This document shows, piece by piece, positions 6,292-14,907 of a stretch of DNA of 25,731 bases. The notes beneath the pieces were generated by a model that did not search any database, was not told the DNA's origin, and was given only the letters and a program-made list of their open reading frames with translations. Within the stretch, counting starts at the first letter, position 1; every line of letters starts with the position of its first letter. The stretch lies in assembly GCA_964616755.1 (NCBI GenBank), contig CAZTSI010000047.1:1-25731 (forward strand), written 5' to 3'. A program made the position numbers and the translations under genes. The stretch comes from CAYNFR01 sp964616755. GTDB lineage: Bacteria; Bacteroidota; Bacteroidia; Chitinophagales; Saprospiraceae.

Positions 6292-7839
6292 TTACATTTT
6301 TCGTAATTCTTTTTTTAATATTTTGCCTGTAGCGCTCATAGGCAAGGCATCAATAAATTCAATGATTCGCGGATATTTGTACGAGGCAAGACGACTTTTG
6401 ACATAGGCCATAAGTTCTTCCTCGGTCACCGCCATATGTGAGTGCTTGACAACATATGCTTTGATTTCTTCGCCCATTTTTTCATCGGGCACTCCGATTA
6501 CCGCCACCAATGATACGGCCTCGTGCTCTATAAGTACCTCTTCTATTTCTCGTGGGTACACATTGAGCCCACCCCTTATGATCATATCCTTGGTTCGATC
6601 AACAATATAATAAAACCCGTCTTCATCTTTGATGGCCACATCACCACTATGTAGCCATCCTTCCGAGATGGTTTCCGCGGTGGCGTCAGGTCGCTTATAA
6701 TACCCTTTCATCACATTATGACCTCTATACCAAAGCTCGCCTTTTTCGCCAACGGCTACTTCTTGGCCATTGTCGTCAATGAGCTTTACCTCGACACCCC
6801 AGACCGGCGTGCCAATCGAACCTGGCTTGCATCCTACATTCAGTTGATTGAACGTCACAATGGGAGAACCCTCGGACATACCATACCCCTCGAGGACAGG
6901 AGTCTTAAATCTAGCTTCAAAATCCTTTAAAACTTGCACCGGCAAGGCTGCTCCTCCTGAGGCACAAAGCCGCAATTGCTGACTTATAGCCGTATAATCA
7001 AAGGTGTCTTCTGTATAATTAAGCAATCCCCAATACATGGTGGGTACTCCTGCAAAAATGGTAATCTTATGTTGCTGCATAAGCCCAAATACAGTTGCAG
7101 CGTCAAATCTTGGCAATAGAATGCAATGAGCCCCTCGATAGAGTCCAGCATTCATCAAGCAGGTCATAGCAAAAATATGAAACAAAGGCAGGACAATCAG
7201 TGCTCTGTCTTCCTGCGTCATTTCAAATAAATCTGCGGCTAATACCGCATTGAGCATCAAGTTGCTATGCGACAATTCCGCTCCTTTGGGCTTGCCAGTT
7301 GTACCTGATGTATAGATAATAACAGCCGTATCATTTGGGTCGGTATGGATGGTTTCAAATGCTGGTGATAGACCATGCATCAACTGACCAAGTGTTTTTG
7401 TATCCTCGATCGGGCTTGGGGCTGCCGGATTAGCGGTGATCATGATAAAATGGTCGCACTTAGGGGCATATCGAAATCCTTTATGTCCCATCTGCCCCAT
7501 AGGTAAATCTGCGGTCCCTTCAAAACAGAAATATGCCTTAGCATCACTATCATCCAAATGATAGGCGATCTCTTCATCCTTGAGGAGGACACTTAGGGGC
7601 ACTACAACTGCCCCTGCCTTAAGGATGCCAAAATATATCATCGGAAAATAAGGTAGGTTAAAGCAACTTAAGGCTACTTTGTCTCCTTGAACAATTCCTA
7701 TCGCCTTCAGTCCATTAGCTATTTGAGAGGCAGCCCCATTGATCGCCGCAAAGGAGAGCGTTTTATCTCCGAATGTATAGGCAGGTGCCTGAGGCCGCGA
7801 GCGAGCGGATGATTCTAAAATGGTAGATAAATTAAGCAT
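6292..7839 (-). CDS. Acyl-CoA ligase (long-chain fatty acid-CoA ligase type, AMP-forming)
   Basis: The 515-aa enzyme activates a carboxylic acid to its CoA thioester through an acyl-adenylate. The P-loop YTSGTTGKPKGAE is at residues 176-188. GYGMSEGSP (A5-like motif), then GWLHSGDVAIKDEDGFYYIV, the hinge DRTKDMIIRGGLNVYPREIE, and the C-terminal catalytic Lys in SATGKILKKELRKM follow in the usual order and spacing. The short length (about 515 aa) fits prokaryotic FadD-like ligases. The next gene, 4 bp downstream, is a 3-hydroxyacyl-CoA dehydrogenase, so a role in fatty-acid or short-chain acid breakdown is likely. Exact chain-length preference cannot be read from sequence. Confidence 0.92.
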   Translation of the reverse strand: MLNLSTILESSARSRPQAPAYTFGDKTLSFAAINGAASQIANGLKAIGIVQGDKVALSCFNLPYFPMIYFGILKAGAVVVPLSVLLKDEEIAYHLDDSDAKAYFCFEGTADLPMGQMGHKGFRYAPKCDHFIMITANPAAPSPIEDTKTLGQLMHGLSPAFETIHTDPNDTAVIIYTSGTTGKPKGAELSHSNLMLNAVLAADLFEMTQEDRALIVLPLFHIFAMTCLMNAGLYRGAHCILLPRFDAATVFGLMQQHKITIFAGVPTMYWGLLNYTEDTFDYTAISQQLRLCASGGAALPVQVLKDFEARFKTPVLEGYGMSEGSPIVTFNQLNVGCKPGSIGTPVWGVEVKLIDDNGQEVAVGEKGELWYRGHNVMKGYYKRPDATAETISEGWLHSGDVAIKDEDGFYYIVDRTKDMIIRGGLNVYPREIEEVLIEHEAVSLVAVIGVPDEKMGEEIKAYVVKHSHMAVTEEELMAYVKSRLASYKYPRIIEFIDALPMSATGKILKKELRKM

Positions 7840-7901
7840 AAATCAATTTTTTTATGACGGTCAATAATAGCCACAGCGACCAAGATACGAACGCGTCCGT
7901 C

Positions 7902-8819
7902 TTAACTCAACGCTAAATGGCTCAAAATATCAGAAATAATTGTCGGGTCTAACGACGATTGAAAATATTGCCAGTTTCCTTGATTATTAAACCATGTACC
8001 TTGGCGCTTGGCGTAGTTGCGACTATGCTGCTTTATTTTTGCAACGGCTTGCTCAAGGCTTAGTTTCCCATCAAAATAGGCAAATATCTCTTGATAGCCC
8101 ACTGTTTGGAGACTGCGCAAATGTTTATAGGGATACAATGCTCGACATTCTTCGATGAGTCCATTTTTAATCATTTCATCTACGCGATGTTCAATGTTGT
8201 TATATAGTTCAGCGCGGTCTGGACGTAGGGCGAGACAGATCGCATCAAAGGGTCGAGATTTTTCGGTCTGTTTCCTATAATGACTGAATGCTTTTCCGCT
8301 GACACGAGCCACGCCCAAAGCACGAATAATCCTACGTGGATTTTCGAGGTCTACGGACTTGGCATATTCAGGATCTATGGTCATTAGTTCTGCCTGCAGA
8401 AATAGCAGACCTCTCTCCATGAACAATTGTTCGTACATGGCAGTGACTTGTGGATCTACAGCTGGTATATCATCTATCCCTTGCAACACTGCTTTAATAT
8501 AAAGTCCAGTGCCTCCGACGAGGATCACAACATCATGAACGGTATAAAGCTCAGACAAAATGGCCATGGCATCTGTCTCATAGTCTCCCACACTATATGG
8601 TACGTGTATGCTACGATGACCTAGCAAATAATGGTGGACGCCCTCCATTTCACACGGAGTAACTTTCGCCGTGCCGATATTTAATTCTGCATATACTTGC
8701 CGACTATCGGCAGATACAACCGGGCACGACAACACCTTAGCAAGACGTATGGCCAAACTAGATTTGCCAGACCCAGTAGGCCCTCCTATTACGACTAATT
8801 TTTTCTGTTTAGGGCTCAA
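7902..8819 (-). CDS. miaA: tRNA dimethylallyltransferase
   Basis: The 305-aa enzyme transfers a dimethylallyl group to A37 of tRNAs that read UNN codons. The P-loop GGPTGSGKSS is at residues 12-21. It is followed by the typical SADSRQVYAELNIGTAKVTP and then HHYLLG, VGGTGLYIKAVLQG and the C-terminal QTVGYQEIFAYFDG with KRQGTWF, all MiaA signatures, and length is normal. The start appears to be TTG at 8819: there is no in-frame ATG between an upstream TGA and the P-loop. A TACCTTTG box lies about 30 bp upstream. It ends 62 bp before the acyl-CoA ligase start, so the three genes may share a transcript. Confidence 0.95.
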   Translation of the reverse strand: MSPKQKKLVVIGGPTGSGKSSLAIRLAKVLSCPVVSADSRQVYAELNIGTAKVTPCEMEGVHHYLLGHRSIHVPYSVGDYETDAMAILSELYTVHDVVILVGGTGLYIKAVLQGIDDIPAVDPQVTAMYEQLFMERGLLFLQAELMTIDPEYAKSVDLENPRRIIRALGVARVSGKAFSHYRKQTEKSRPFDAICLALRPDRAELYNNIEHRVDEMIKNGLIEECRALYPYKHLRSLQTVGYQEIFAYFDGKLSLEQAVAKIKQHSRNYAKRQGTWFNNQGNWQYFQSSLDPTIISDILSHLALS

Positions 8820-8848
8820 AATATCTGAATCGTCTTTTTTTCGATAGT

Positions 8849-8856
8849 CAAAGGTA
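8849..8856 (-). promoter_or_regulatory. Possible -7 box of miaA promoter
   Basis: Minus-strand TACCTTTG fits the Bacteroidota TAnnTTTG consensus and lies 29 bp before the TTG start. No clear -33 TTTG is seen 19-20 bp upstream, so confidence is modest. The divergent lysA gene has the same octamer. Confidence 0.35.
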
Positions 8857-9091
8857 CAGCATCGTCAGGATGGTTTTGGCCGCTTTTCGAAAAGTGCAAA
8901 TATTTTATGTTCGCAGCCTTTTGGCCTTTCAATATTACTTTAATGGACGATAGGAATAATAGATATTGTGTTAAAACAGTTCGGACATCGTTTCGGTAAT
9001 GTCGCCTCATACTTTAGACCATGAGCCAAACACATGGAGTTATCAAAAATATGTGAATGTTGGAATGCCATAATTATTGCCGAGAGTGCAC

Positions 9092-9099
9092 TACCTTTG
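9092..9099 (+). promoter_or_regulatory. Possible -7 box of lysA promoter
   Basis: TACCTTTG fits TAnnTTTG and lies 53 bp before the lysA start. TTG triplets upstream (9060, 9077) are not at the ideal 19-21 bp spacing. Confidence 0.35.
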
Positions 9100-9152
9100 T
9101 TGCTTGCGCTTCTATGAAGAAGCTCTGCATTATGCACTAAAGATGAAATGAT

Positions 9153-10406
9153 ATGCAGCTACAAAATGATACTTACGTCACCTCCGATGGTCAATCTTTA
9201 TTGAGCTTGGGCGAAAAATATGGATTTCCGCTCTATGTCTATGACACAGCCATCATCGAACGTCAATTCAACCGACTGGTCAATGCGTTTGCTGGTGTTG
9301 ATCTTAAACTCAATTATGCCTGCAAGGCCTTAGCCAATATTTCCATCTTGCGCTTTATGCGGCAGTTGGGTACGGGTCTTGATGCCGTATCTATTCAAGA
9401 AATTCGACTTGGATTACACGCGGGTTTTTTGCCTGACGAAATACTCTATACACCTAATGGCGTTTCTATGGAGGAAATGGATCTCGCTGTCGCAAAAGGG
9501 GTGAAGATCAATATTGACAATATCTCCATGCTTGAGCAATTTGGTCAGCGTTATCCTGATTATCCTGTTTGTATTCGTATCAACCCGCATATTATGGCTG
9601 GGGGAAACAGCAAAATATCTACAGGTCACATAGATAGCAAGTTCGGCATCTCATTTCATCAACTACCGTTAGTACTTCGCATTGTCAAGACGACAAACAT
9701 GCATGTAGATGGCATTCATATGCATACTGGTTCTGAAATATTGGATGCAGATGTATTTCTTAATGGAGCCGAAATTTTATTTAATGCGGCATTACAATTT
9801 AAGGATTTGGAATATGTTGATTTGGGAAGTGGGTTTAAAGTACCTTACAAGCCAAATGACATTGAGACAAATATCGAAGAGATAGGAACGAAAATCACCA
9901 AACGATTTAAGACTTTTTGCAAAGAGTATGGTAGAAGCTTGACGCTAAAATTTGAGCCAGGCAAGTATTTGGTGAGTGAAGCGGGTTATTTTTTGGTTAA
10001 AGTAAATGTAGTAAAACACACTACCTCTACCGTTTTTGCAGCCGTCGATTCTGGCTTGAATCATCTTATAAGACCTATGTTTTATGATGCTCATCATGAA
10101 ATAGTGAATATTTCGCGACCATTGGCAAAGTCTCGTATCTATACAGTAGTAGGGTATATTTGTGAGACAGACACCTTTGGCATTAACCGTCAAATTAGTG
10201 AAATTCAAGAGGATGACATACTTTGCTTTCGCAATGCAGGGGCATATTGTTTTTCTATGAGTAGTAATTATAATTCTCGTTATCGTCCCGCGGAGGTGAT
10301 GCTACATAAAGGTCAAGATTATCTTATTCGCGAACGCGAAACGATGGAGGATATCTTTAATAAGCAGCACTTAGTCAGATTGGAATCATCGCCGGCATTA
10401 GTCTAA
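9153..10406 (+). CDS. lysA: Diaminopimelate decarboxylase
   Basis: The 417-aa PLP enzyme converts meso-diaminopimelate to lysine plus CO2. Residues 25-290 form the alanine-racemase-like barrel, with the PLP Lys58 in NYACKALANISI, HMHTGSEI near residue 190, the glycine loop DLGSGFKVPY, and EPGKYLVSEAGYF. The C-terminal beta domain carries CETDTFG, which supplies the active-site Cys from the other subunit, and FRNAGAYCFSMSSNYN. Length is typical. The ATG at 9153 is used because other nearby ATGs meet stops or are out of frame. It is a single gene converging on the GH13 gene, 30 bp away, with no other lysine gene nearby. Confidence 0.96.
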   Translation: MQLQNDTYVTSDGQSLLSLGEKYGFPLYVYDTAIIERQFNRLVNAFAGVDLKLNYACKALANISILRFMRQLGTGLDAVSIQEIRLGLHAGFLPDEILYTPNGVSMEEMDLAVAKGVKINIDNISMLEQFGQRYPDYPVCIRINPHIMAGGNSKISTGHIDSKFGISFHQLPLVLRIVKTTNMHVDGIHMHTGSEILDADVFLNGAEILFNAALQFKDLEYVDLGSGFKVPYKPNDIETNIEEIGTKITKRFKTFCKEYGRSLTLKFEPGKYLVSEAGYFLVKVNVVKHTTSTVFAAVDSGLNHLIRPMFYDAHHEIVNISRPLAKSRIYTVVGYICETDTFGINRQISEIQEDDILCFRNAGAYCFSMSSNYNSRYRPAEVMLHKGQDYLIRERETMEDIFNKQHLVRLESSPALV

Positions 10407-10433
10407 GGTCGACCTTGCAAAGCTTATATGCAA
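10405..10433. terminator. Inverted repeats between convergent lysA and GH13 gene
   Basis: AAGGTCGACCTT (10405-10416) is a perfect 12-bp palindrome overlapping the lysA stop. TTGCA (10415-10419) and TGCAA (10429-10433) form a second small stem. With only 30 bp between the genes, these may act as a two-way terminator, although no long T-run is present. Confidence 0.3.
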
Positions 10434-10436
10434 ATA

Positions 10437-11798
10437 CTAGCCCTTTGTCCAAATATTGTACGACCAAGGGGATAGCAGTAAAGTTGACTGTACATCATGA
10501 TTGCCTAGCGCGCGTAAATATCCTTGCAAATCAATATTCAAGGTAATCTGTCGATCGACCCCACTCAGGTTTAGAATTACAATCACTTCATTGCGTGCTT
10601 TTACGCGTTTATAGATCAGGATATGCGGATCGTCTGTCAAAAAGCGCGCTTGATTTTCAGCGTCAATAAAATGAAGAGCTGGATGGATATTTCTAAGGTG
10701 TATTAACGATTGGTAAAAGGCTTGATTTTCAAAATGGCTAAAAGGGATAGTGTCTTTATCAAAAAACTCTAATCGCTTGACCATCGGTTCTTCCATGCCA
10801 GAATATATCAAAGGGATGCCACCAATAGTAAAGGTGTGTACGGCAAATGCCTTGTAGGCTGGGCCCATTCGCTCGATCTCACTGCCAGACCAACTGTTTT
10901 CATCATGGTTGGATAGAAAATACATGTGCCCGCCTTTTGGCGTGTTATATTGATCCTGTAAGATCCATGACCTCAACTCAGCGGCAGGTTTGTGGCCTTT
11001 GGCTACGTCATTCATCAAATGGTGATGCGGCCAAGCATAATTGGCATGAAACAGTCCTGTGTATAAGTGGTCACCAAGCTCGGATTCAGCTAGGAAAAAT
11101 AACTCTTTATTGGAGCTGTCGAGAGATTGCCGAACTTCATGCCAAAAATCCAAGGGCACAAAATGAGCCATATCCATCCGATAACCATCAATGCCCACTT
11201 CATCGACCCAATAATGATAATCATTTATCAATGCGCGCCGCATCTCTGGATTGTTGTAGTTTAAATCTGCAACATCTGTCCATCCCGTCGGCTGCCCGCT
11301 CCATGGATCGAGAGGGGAAATGATATGACCAAGACTGTCTTGGGTGTACCAATCTGGATGTTGCTCAATCCAAGGATGATCCCATCCGGTGTGATTGGGT
11401 ACCATATCGAGGATGACTTTCATGTCGAGAGCATGCGCTTGTGCAAGGATTTTTTTGAAATCTTCTAGGGTCCCAAATTCAGGATTGATCTTTCTAAAAT
11501 CCGATATACTGTAATAACTTCCCAACGAGCCCTTGCGATTTTTTTCGCTGACTGGATAGATCGGCATAAACCACAATATTTTAACTCCCATCTCTTTGAG
11601 CCGCGGCAGCGATTCGCCGAAGGCCAAAAGGCTTCCCTCGGGGGTGTATTGGCGAATATTTACTTCGTAAATAGTGGCGTCCTGTGCCCATAGCGGTATT
11701 GGGCGGTAGCGATTCAATTCGTTCATAGGCACATTTATTTCTTTCATTTTACATCCATATAAGGCTAATATCAGGCTCAACATCAGCGAGGTTTTCAT
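10437..11798 (-). CDS. GH13 alpha-amylase-family lipoprotein
   Basis: The 453-aa glycoside hydrolase should cleave alpha-1,4-glucans. The signal peptide ends LALYGC (Cys16), a lipobox, so the enzyme is membrane-anchored outside the cytoplasm. The GH13 regions are in order: DMVPNH (131-136), GYRMDMAH with nucleophile Asp209, LAESE with acid/base Glu238, and SNHDE with Asp299 as the third acid. The N-terminal QDATIYEVNIRQYTPEGS and a short C-terminal beta domain complete the fold. Its start overlaps the stop of the maltose phosphorylase gene by 4 bp (ATGA), implying translational coupling. With pgmB it forms a maltose/maltodextrin pathway; amylase, neopullulanase-like and glucosidase activities cannot be separated by eye. 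Confidence 0.93.
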   Translation of the reverse strand: MKTSLMLSLILALYGCKMKEINVPMNELNRYRPIPLWAQDATIYEVNIRQYTPEGSLLAFGESLPRLKEMGVKILWFMPIYPVSEKNRKGSLGSYYSISDFRKINPEFGTLEDFKKILAQAHALDMKVILDMVPNHTGWDHPWIEQHPDWYTQDSLGHIISPLDPWSGQPTGWTDVADLNYNNPEMRRALINDYHYWVDEVGIDGYRMDMAHFVPLDFWHEVRQSLDSSNKELFFLAESELGDHLYTGLFHANYAWPHHHLMNDVAKGHKPAAELRSWILQDQYNTPKGGHMYFLSNHDENSWSGSEIERMGPAYKAFAVHTFTIGGIPLIYSGMEEPMVKRLEFFDKDTIPFSHFENQAFYQSLIHLRNIHPALHFIDAENQARFLTDDPHILIYKRVKARNEVIVILNLSGVDRQITLNIDLQGYLRALGNHDVQSTLLLSPWSYNIWTKG

Positions 11799-14098
11799 AT
11801 GCGTTGTATCGAATGTTGATTATTAGGTAAAAGCTTAACTTCTTGACCATATATGGTTAGGGTCAACGGGTGGTCAGAGTTATTCATAATCTTTAGCTTG
11901 TCCTCAAATGTTTTGACTGATAGCACATGCCCTCGATACAGGATATTAAATGAATAGGAGGTCCACTGAGATGGCAGAAAGGGTGCGAAACTCAGCCCAG
12001 ACTCATCGTATCGCATTCCCCCGAATCCTTTGACTACAGCCAGCCATGTGCCCGCCATACTAGTGATATGACAACCATCTTCGGTATCATTATTATAGTT
12101 ATCTAGATCGAGTCTAGCTGTGCGCAGGTACATTTCATAGGCCTTTTCGGTCTTTCCTAACTTGGCCGCCAATATGGCATGAACACATGGTGATAATGAC
12201 GATTCATGGACAGTGCGCGGCTCATAAAAATCAAAATTGCGTAGATGCTCCTCATAACTAAATTCTTCTTCAAAGAAATACATGCCTTGAAGTACATCTG
12301 CCTGCTTGATGAATACAGATCTTAAAATACGATCCCATGACCATTTTTGATTGATGGGTCGATCTGCTTTTTTCAAATCCTTTACGGTCAATAGCTCTTT
12401 GTCTAAAAAACCATCTTGTTGGAGAAAAATCTGCTGACGATTATCCCTCGGAAAATACATAGCCACAGCAATATCATTCCATTGAGATGTCTCACTATCT
12501 ACCCATTCGATGTTCGTTTTGATACGACTCCATTCTTCACTAAAATTTTGCCTAACCCACAAAATGGATTCAGAGGCATAACGAAGACACCAAGAAGCCA
12601 TATAGTTGGTGTACCAATTATTGTTGACATTATTTTCATATTCGTTGGGTCCAGTCACCCCAAGAATGACATATTGGTTTTTGTCCTCACTCCAACTCGC
12701 TCTTTGCGCCCAGAACCGCGCAATGCCTATCAACACTTCGACACCATGACTCGCTAAATAGTATTGATCGCCCGTAAATCGTATATAATCATATATGGCA
12801 TAGGCTATTGCTCCATTTCGATGGATCTCCTCAAAAGTTATCTCCCATTCATTGTGACATTCTTCACCATTCATCGTTACCATTGGGTATAATGCAGCAC
12901 CGTTACCAAAGCCTAATTTAGTAGCATTTTCAATGGCCTTTTGGAGATGGCTGTGACGATAGACTAGCAGGCTATGGGCTACTTTTTGGGGTGCAATAGC
13001 CATATAAAACGGTAGACAATACGCTTCTGTATCCCAATAGGTGCTGCCACCATATTTTTCACCGGTAAATCCTTTTGGGCCAATATTGAGGCGATGATCT
13101 TCACCGCTATAAGTCTGATATAGCTGAAAAATATTAAACCGGATGCCCTGTTGTGCAGCTACATCGCCTTGAATTTCAATATCACATAATTTCCATCGTT
13201 CGCTCCAAATGCGTCGTTGATGCTGCATAGCGGCGCTTATTCCTAAAGTATGAGCCTCAGCAGCACTCTCAAATGTCTTGTGACGTAGTTGTTCTTTAGG
13301 TTCATAGAAGCTAGAATGGATGGCAACGTATTTGGTTAATATTAAGGGAACATCTGCGGGAATATTCTTAATACATTGGGTTGACACAAATCCTTCACGA
13401 CATTCAATATTGGCTAAAGCTATCAAGGAATCTTTTACTCTAACCTCCGTCAACGCTGCGGCTGCCAATTGAAAATCTGTCTTTTTGGTAGTAGCGCTCA
13501 GATATGAAATGTCCCCTGTATATTCCTGATGTCTATTATGCCAAAAATCATCGTCGTAATTAGCATCAGCATTACGAACATTAAAATCTAGAAAAGAGCA
13601 TATTTCTATTTCAGCAGCTTGATCAGTGGCAACGCTATATTCTAAATATGCCCAATTTTGATTGTACAAACTGTAAAAGCGTCGGGAGCTTATGGTAGCT
13701 ACTTTACCGCTGCTGAGCGCGATACGAACAGTGCGACACAAGATCCCATCGCGCATATCCAAACTTCTGTTGAAAGATAAGAGGCTATTTTTTGCTAGAT
13801 CAATGGTTTCACCATCGATTCGAAGCGTCAACCCGATCCAATTGACAGAGTTGAGTACTTTAGCGAAATATTCCGGATACCCGTTTTTCCACCATCCGAC
13901 TCGTGTCTTGTCCGGATAATATACTCCAGCAATGTAACTGCCTTGCAATGTTTCGCCGGTATAACTTTCTTCAAAGTTTGCCCGTTGCCCCATACGTCCA
14001 TTACCTATGCTAAATAAGCTCTCGGATATAGGATGGAGATTAGGATCAAATCCTCTCTCAATAATTTGCCAAGGATCTTCTTCGATATATTTATTCAT
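11795..14098 (-). CDS. mapA: Maltose phosphorylase (GH65)
   Basis: The 767-aa enzyme splits maltose with phosphate to glucose and beta-glucose-1-phosphate. It has the GH65 layout: an N-terminal beta-sandwich (SLFSIGNGRMGQRA near 28-40), a linker, and an (alpha/alpha)6 barrel with STYWDTEAY (352-360) and HNEWEITFEEIHRNGAIAYA (415-434). The general acid Glu486 lies in VTGPNEYENNV, close to the known Glu487 of the Lactobacillus brevis enzyme. The phosphate-binding part TVHESSLSPCVHAI and a C-terminal jelly-roll follow. The HNEWEITF loop and the pgmB and GH13 neighbours favour maltose over trehalose or kojibiose. It starts 30 bp after the pgmB stop and overlaps the next gene by 4 bp. Confidence 0.92.
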   Translation of the reverse strand: MNKYIEEDPWQIIERGFDPNLHPISESLFSIGNGRMGQRANFEESYTGETLQGSYIAGVYYPDKTRVGWWKNGYPEYFAKVLNSVNWIGLTLRIDGETIDLAKNSLLSFNRSLDMRDGILCRTVRIALSSGKVATISSRRFYSLYNQNWAYLEYSVATDQAAEIEICSFLDFNVRNADANYDDDFWHNRHQEYTGDISYLSATTKKTDFQLAAAALTEVRVKDSLIALANIECREGFVSTQCIKNIPADVPLILTKYVAIHSSFYEPKEQLRHKTFESAAEAHTLGISAAMQHQRRIWSERWKLCDIEIQGDVAAQQGIRFNIFQLYQTYSGEDHRLNIGPKGFTGEKYGGSTYWDTEAYCLPFYMAIAPQKVAHSLLVYRHSHLQKAIENATKLGFGNGAALYPMVTMNGEECHNEWEITFEEIHRNGAIAYAIYDYIRFTGDQYYLASHGVEVLIGIARFWAQRASWSEDKNQYVILGVTGPNEYENNVNNNWYTNYMASWCLRYASESILWVRQNFSEEWSRIKTNIEWVDSETSQWNDIAVAMYFPRDNRQQIFLQQDGFLDKELLTVKDLKKADRPINQKWSWDRILRSVFIKQADVLQGMYFFEEEFSYEEHLRNFDFYEPRTVHESSLSPCVHAILAAKLGKTEKAYEMYLRTARLDLDNYNNDTEDGCHITSMAGTWLAVVKGFGGMRYDESGLSFAPFLPSQWTSYSFNILYRGHVLSVKTFEDKLKIMNNSDHPLTLTIYGQEVKLLPNNQHSIQRI

Positions 14099-14128
14099 GG
14101 TAAAAAGACGGATTTAATAAAATGACTA

Positions 14129-14800
14129 TCAAATTTGTGTCTTGGCGAAATAATTATCTGACCTAACAATTTGATTCAAATCTAAAGCTTCAAGACTCCC
14201 AACTACTTTATGGGCGTGTCCGAGATTCTCCTCCTTTCCAACTCCAACAGCGTAAAATCCGCCGCTAATCGCTGCGTCAATTCCCTTCTCAGAGTCTTCG
14301 AGGACGAGACATTCTTCAGGCTGGAGTCGTAATGCAGCAGCAGCTTTTAAGAAAACTTCAGGATCTGGTTTACTATTGACAACATCATTGCCATCGACTA
14401 TAGCATCGAAAAATACCTGAATATTTGTTTTTTCTAAGATCGGCCTTGCATTCTTGCTTGCCGAACCTAGAGCGATCTTAAGCCCTATTTTTTTTGCAAG
14501 CAGTATAAGATCCAGAGCACCAGAGAGCAATTCATCTGCATTCATATCGCTTGTATACTCTAAATACCAGTTGTTTTTAGCAATGCAATATTTTTCTTTA
14601 TCGGCAAAGCTTGCCTCGATATTCCCTAACTTCAGAAGATGCTCTAATGACGCCATGCGACTTATTCCTTTCAAAGGTTCGTTATCTTCCTCCGAAAACT
14701 CGAAGCCCAAAAGCATGGCTAGTTTACGCCATGCCAGATAGTGATACTTGGCTGTATCTACTAAAACACCGTCTAAATCAAATATTAGCCCCTTGATCAT
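14129..14800 (-). CDS. pgmB: Beta-phosphoglucomutase
   Basis: The 223-aa HAD-family enzyme converts beta-glucose-1-phosphate to glucose-6-phosphate. I chose the start at 14800 because MIKGLIFDLDGVLVDTAKYH then places the catalytic Asp8 and Asp10 exactly as in the Lactococcus lactis enzyme; ATGs at 14818 and 14830 would add 6-10 residues. The cap-domain loop WRKLAMLLGFEF, GISRMASLEHLL, the motif II Ser (ALGSASKNA), motif III Lys (SKPDPEVFL) and motif IV ECLVLEDSEKGIDAA are all present. It is the first gene of the operon with maltose phosphorylase and the GH13 lipoprotein, whose product it consumes. Confidence 0.95.
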   Translation of the reverse strand: MIKGLIFDLDGVLVDTAKYHYLAWRKLAMLLGFEFSEEDNEPLKGISRMASLEHLLKLGNIEASFADKEKYCIAKNNWYLEYTSDMNADELLSGALDLILLAKKIGLKIALGSASKNARPILEKTNIQVFFDAIVDGNDVVNSKPDPEVFLKAAAALRLQPEECLVLEDSEKGIDAAISGGFYAVGVGKEENLGHAHKVVGSLEALDLNQIVRSDNYFAKTQI

Positions 14801-14907
14801 TAATACACAATTTGGCATAAAAAATCGCAAAATAAGGCATATTCAGCTTTTTAACCATGTGTATCAAGTATTTCGTGCGAGAGGTTGACATATCTTGATC
14901 AATGGAC

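Larger units (their letters stand above)
8820..9152. other. Divergent intergenic region miaA / lysA
   Basis: These 333 bp hold two short minus-strand open frames that show no family features and that I consider chance. Visible elements are TACCTTTG boxes on each strand (8849-8856 minus, 9092-9099 plus), a CCATG/CATGG inverted repeat near 9020, and a perfect TGCATTATGCA palindrome at 9126-9136 just before lysA. No tRNA or riboswitch was recognised. Confidence 0.5.

Noticed and set aside
8816..9137. Two short minus-strand open frames upstream of miaA, one with a CPNC motif
   Set aside because: They overlap each other and the divergent promoter area, lack plausible starts or conserved patterns, and a single CPxC pair is weak evidence.
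10847..11323. 158-aa plus-strand open frame
   Set aside because: It lies wholly antisense within the well-supported GH13 gene and has no signal, motif or promoter of its own.
12416..12757. 113-aa plus-strand open frame
   Set aside because: It is antisense to the catalytic domain of the GH65 gene, with no family features.
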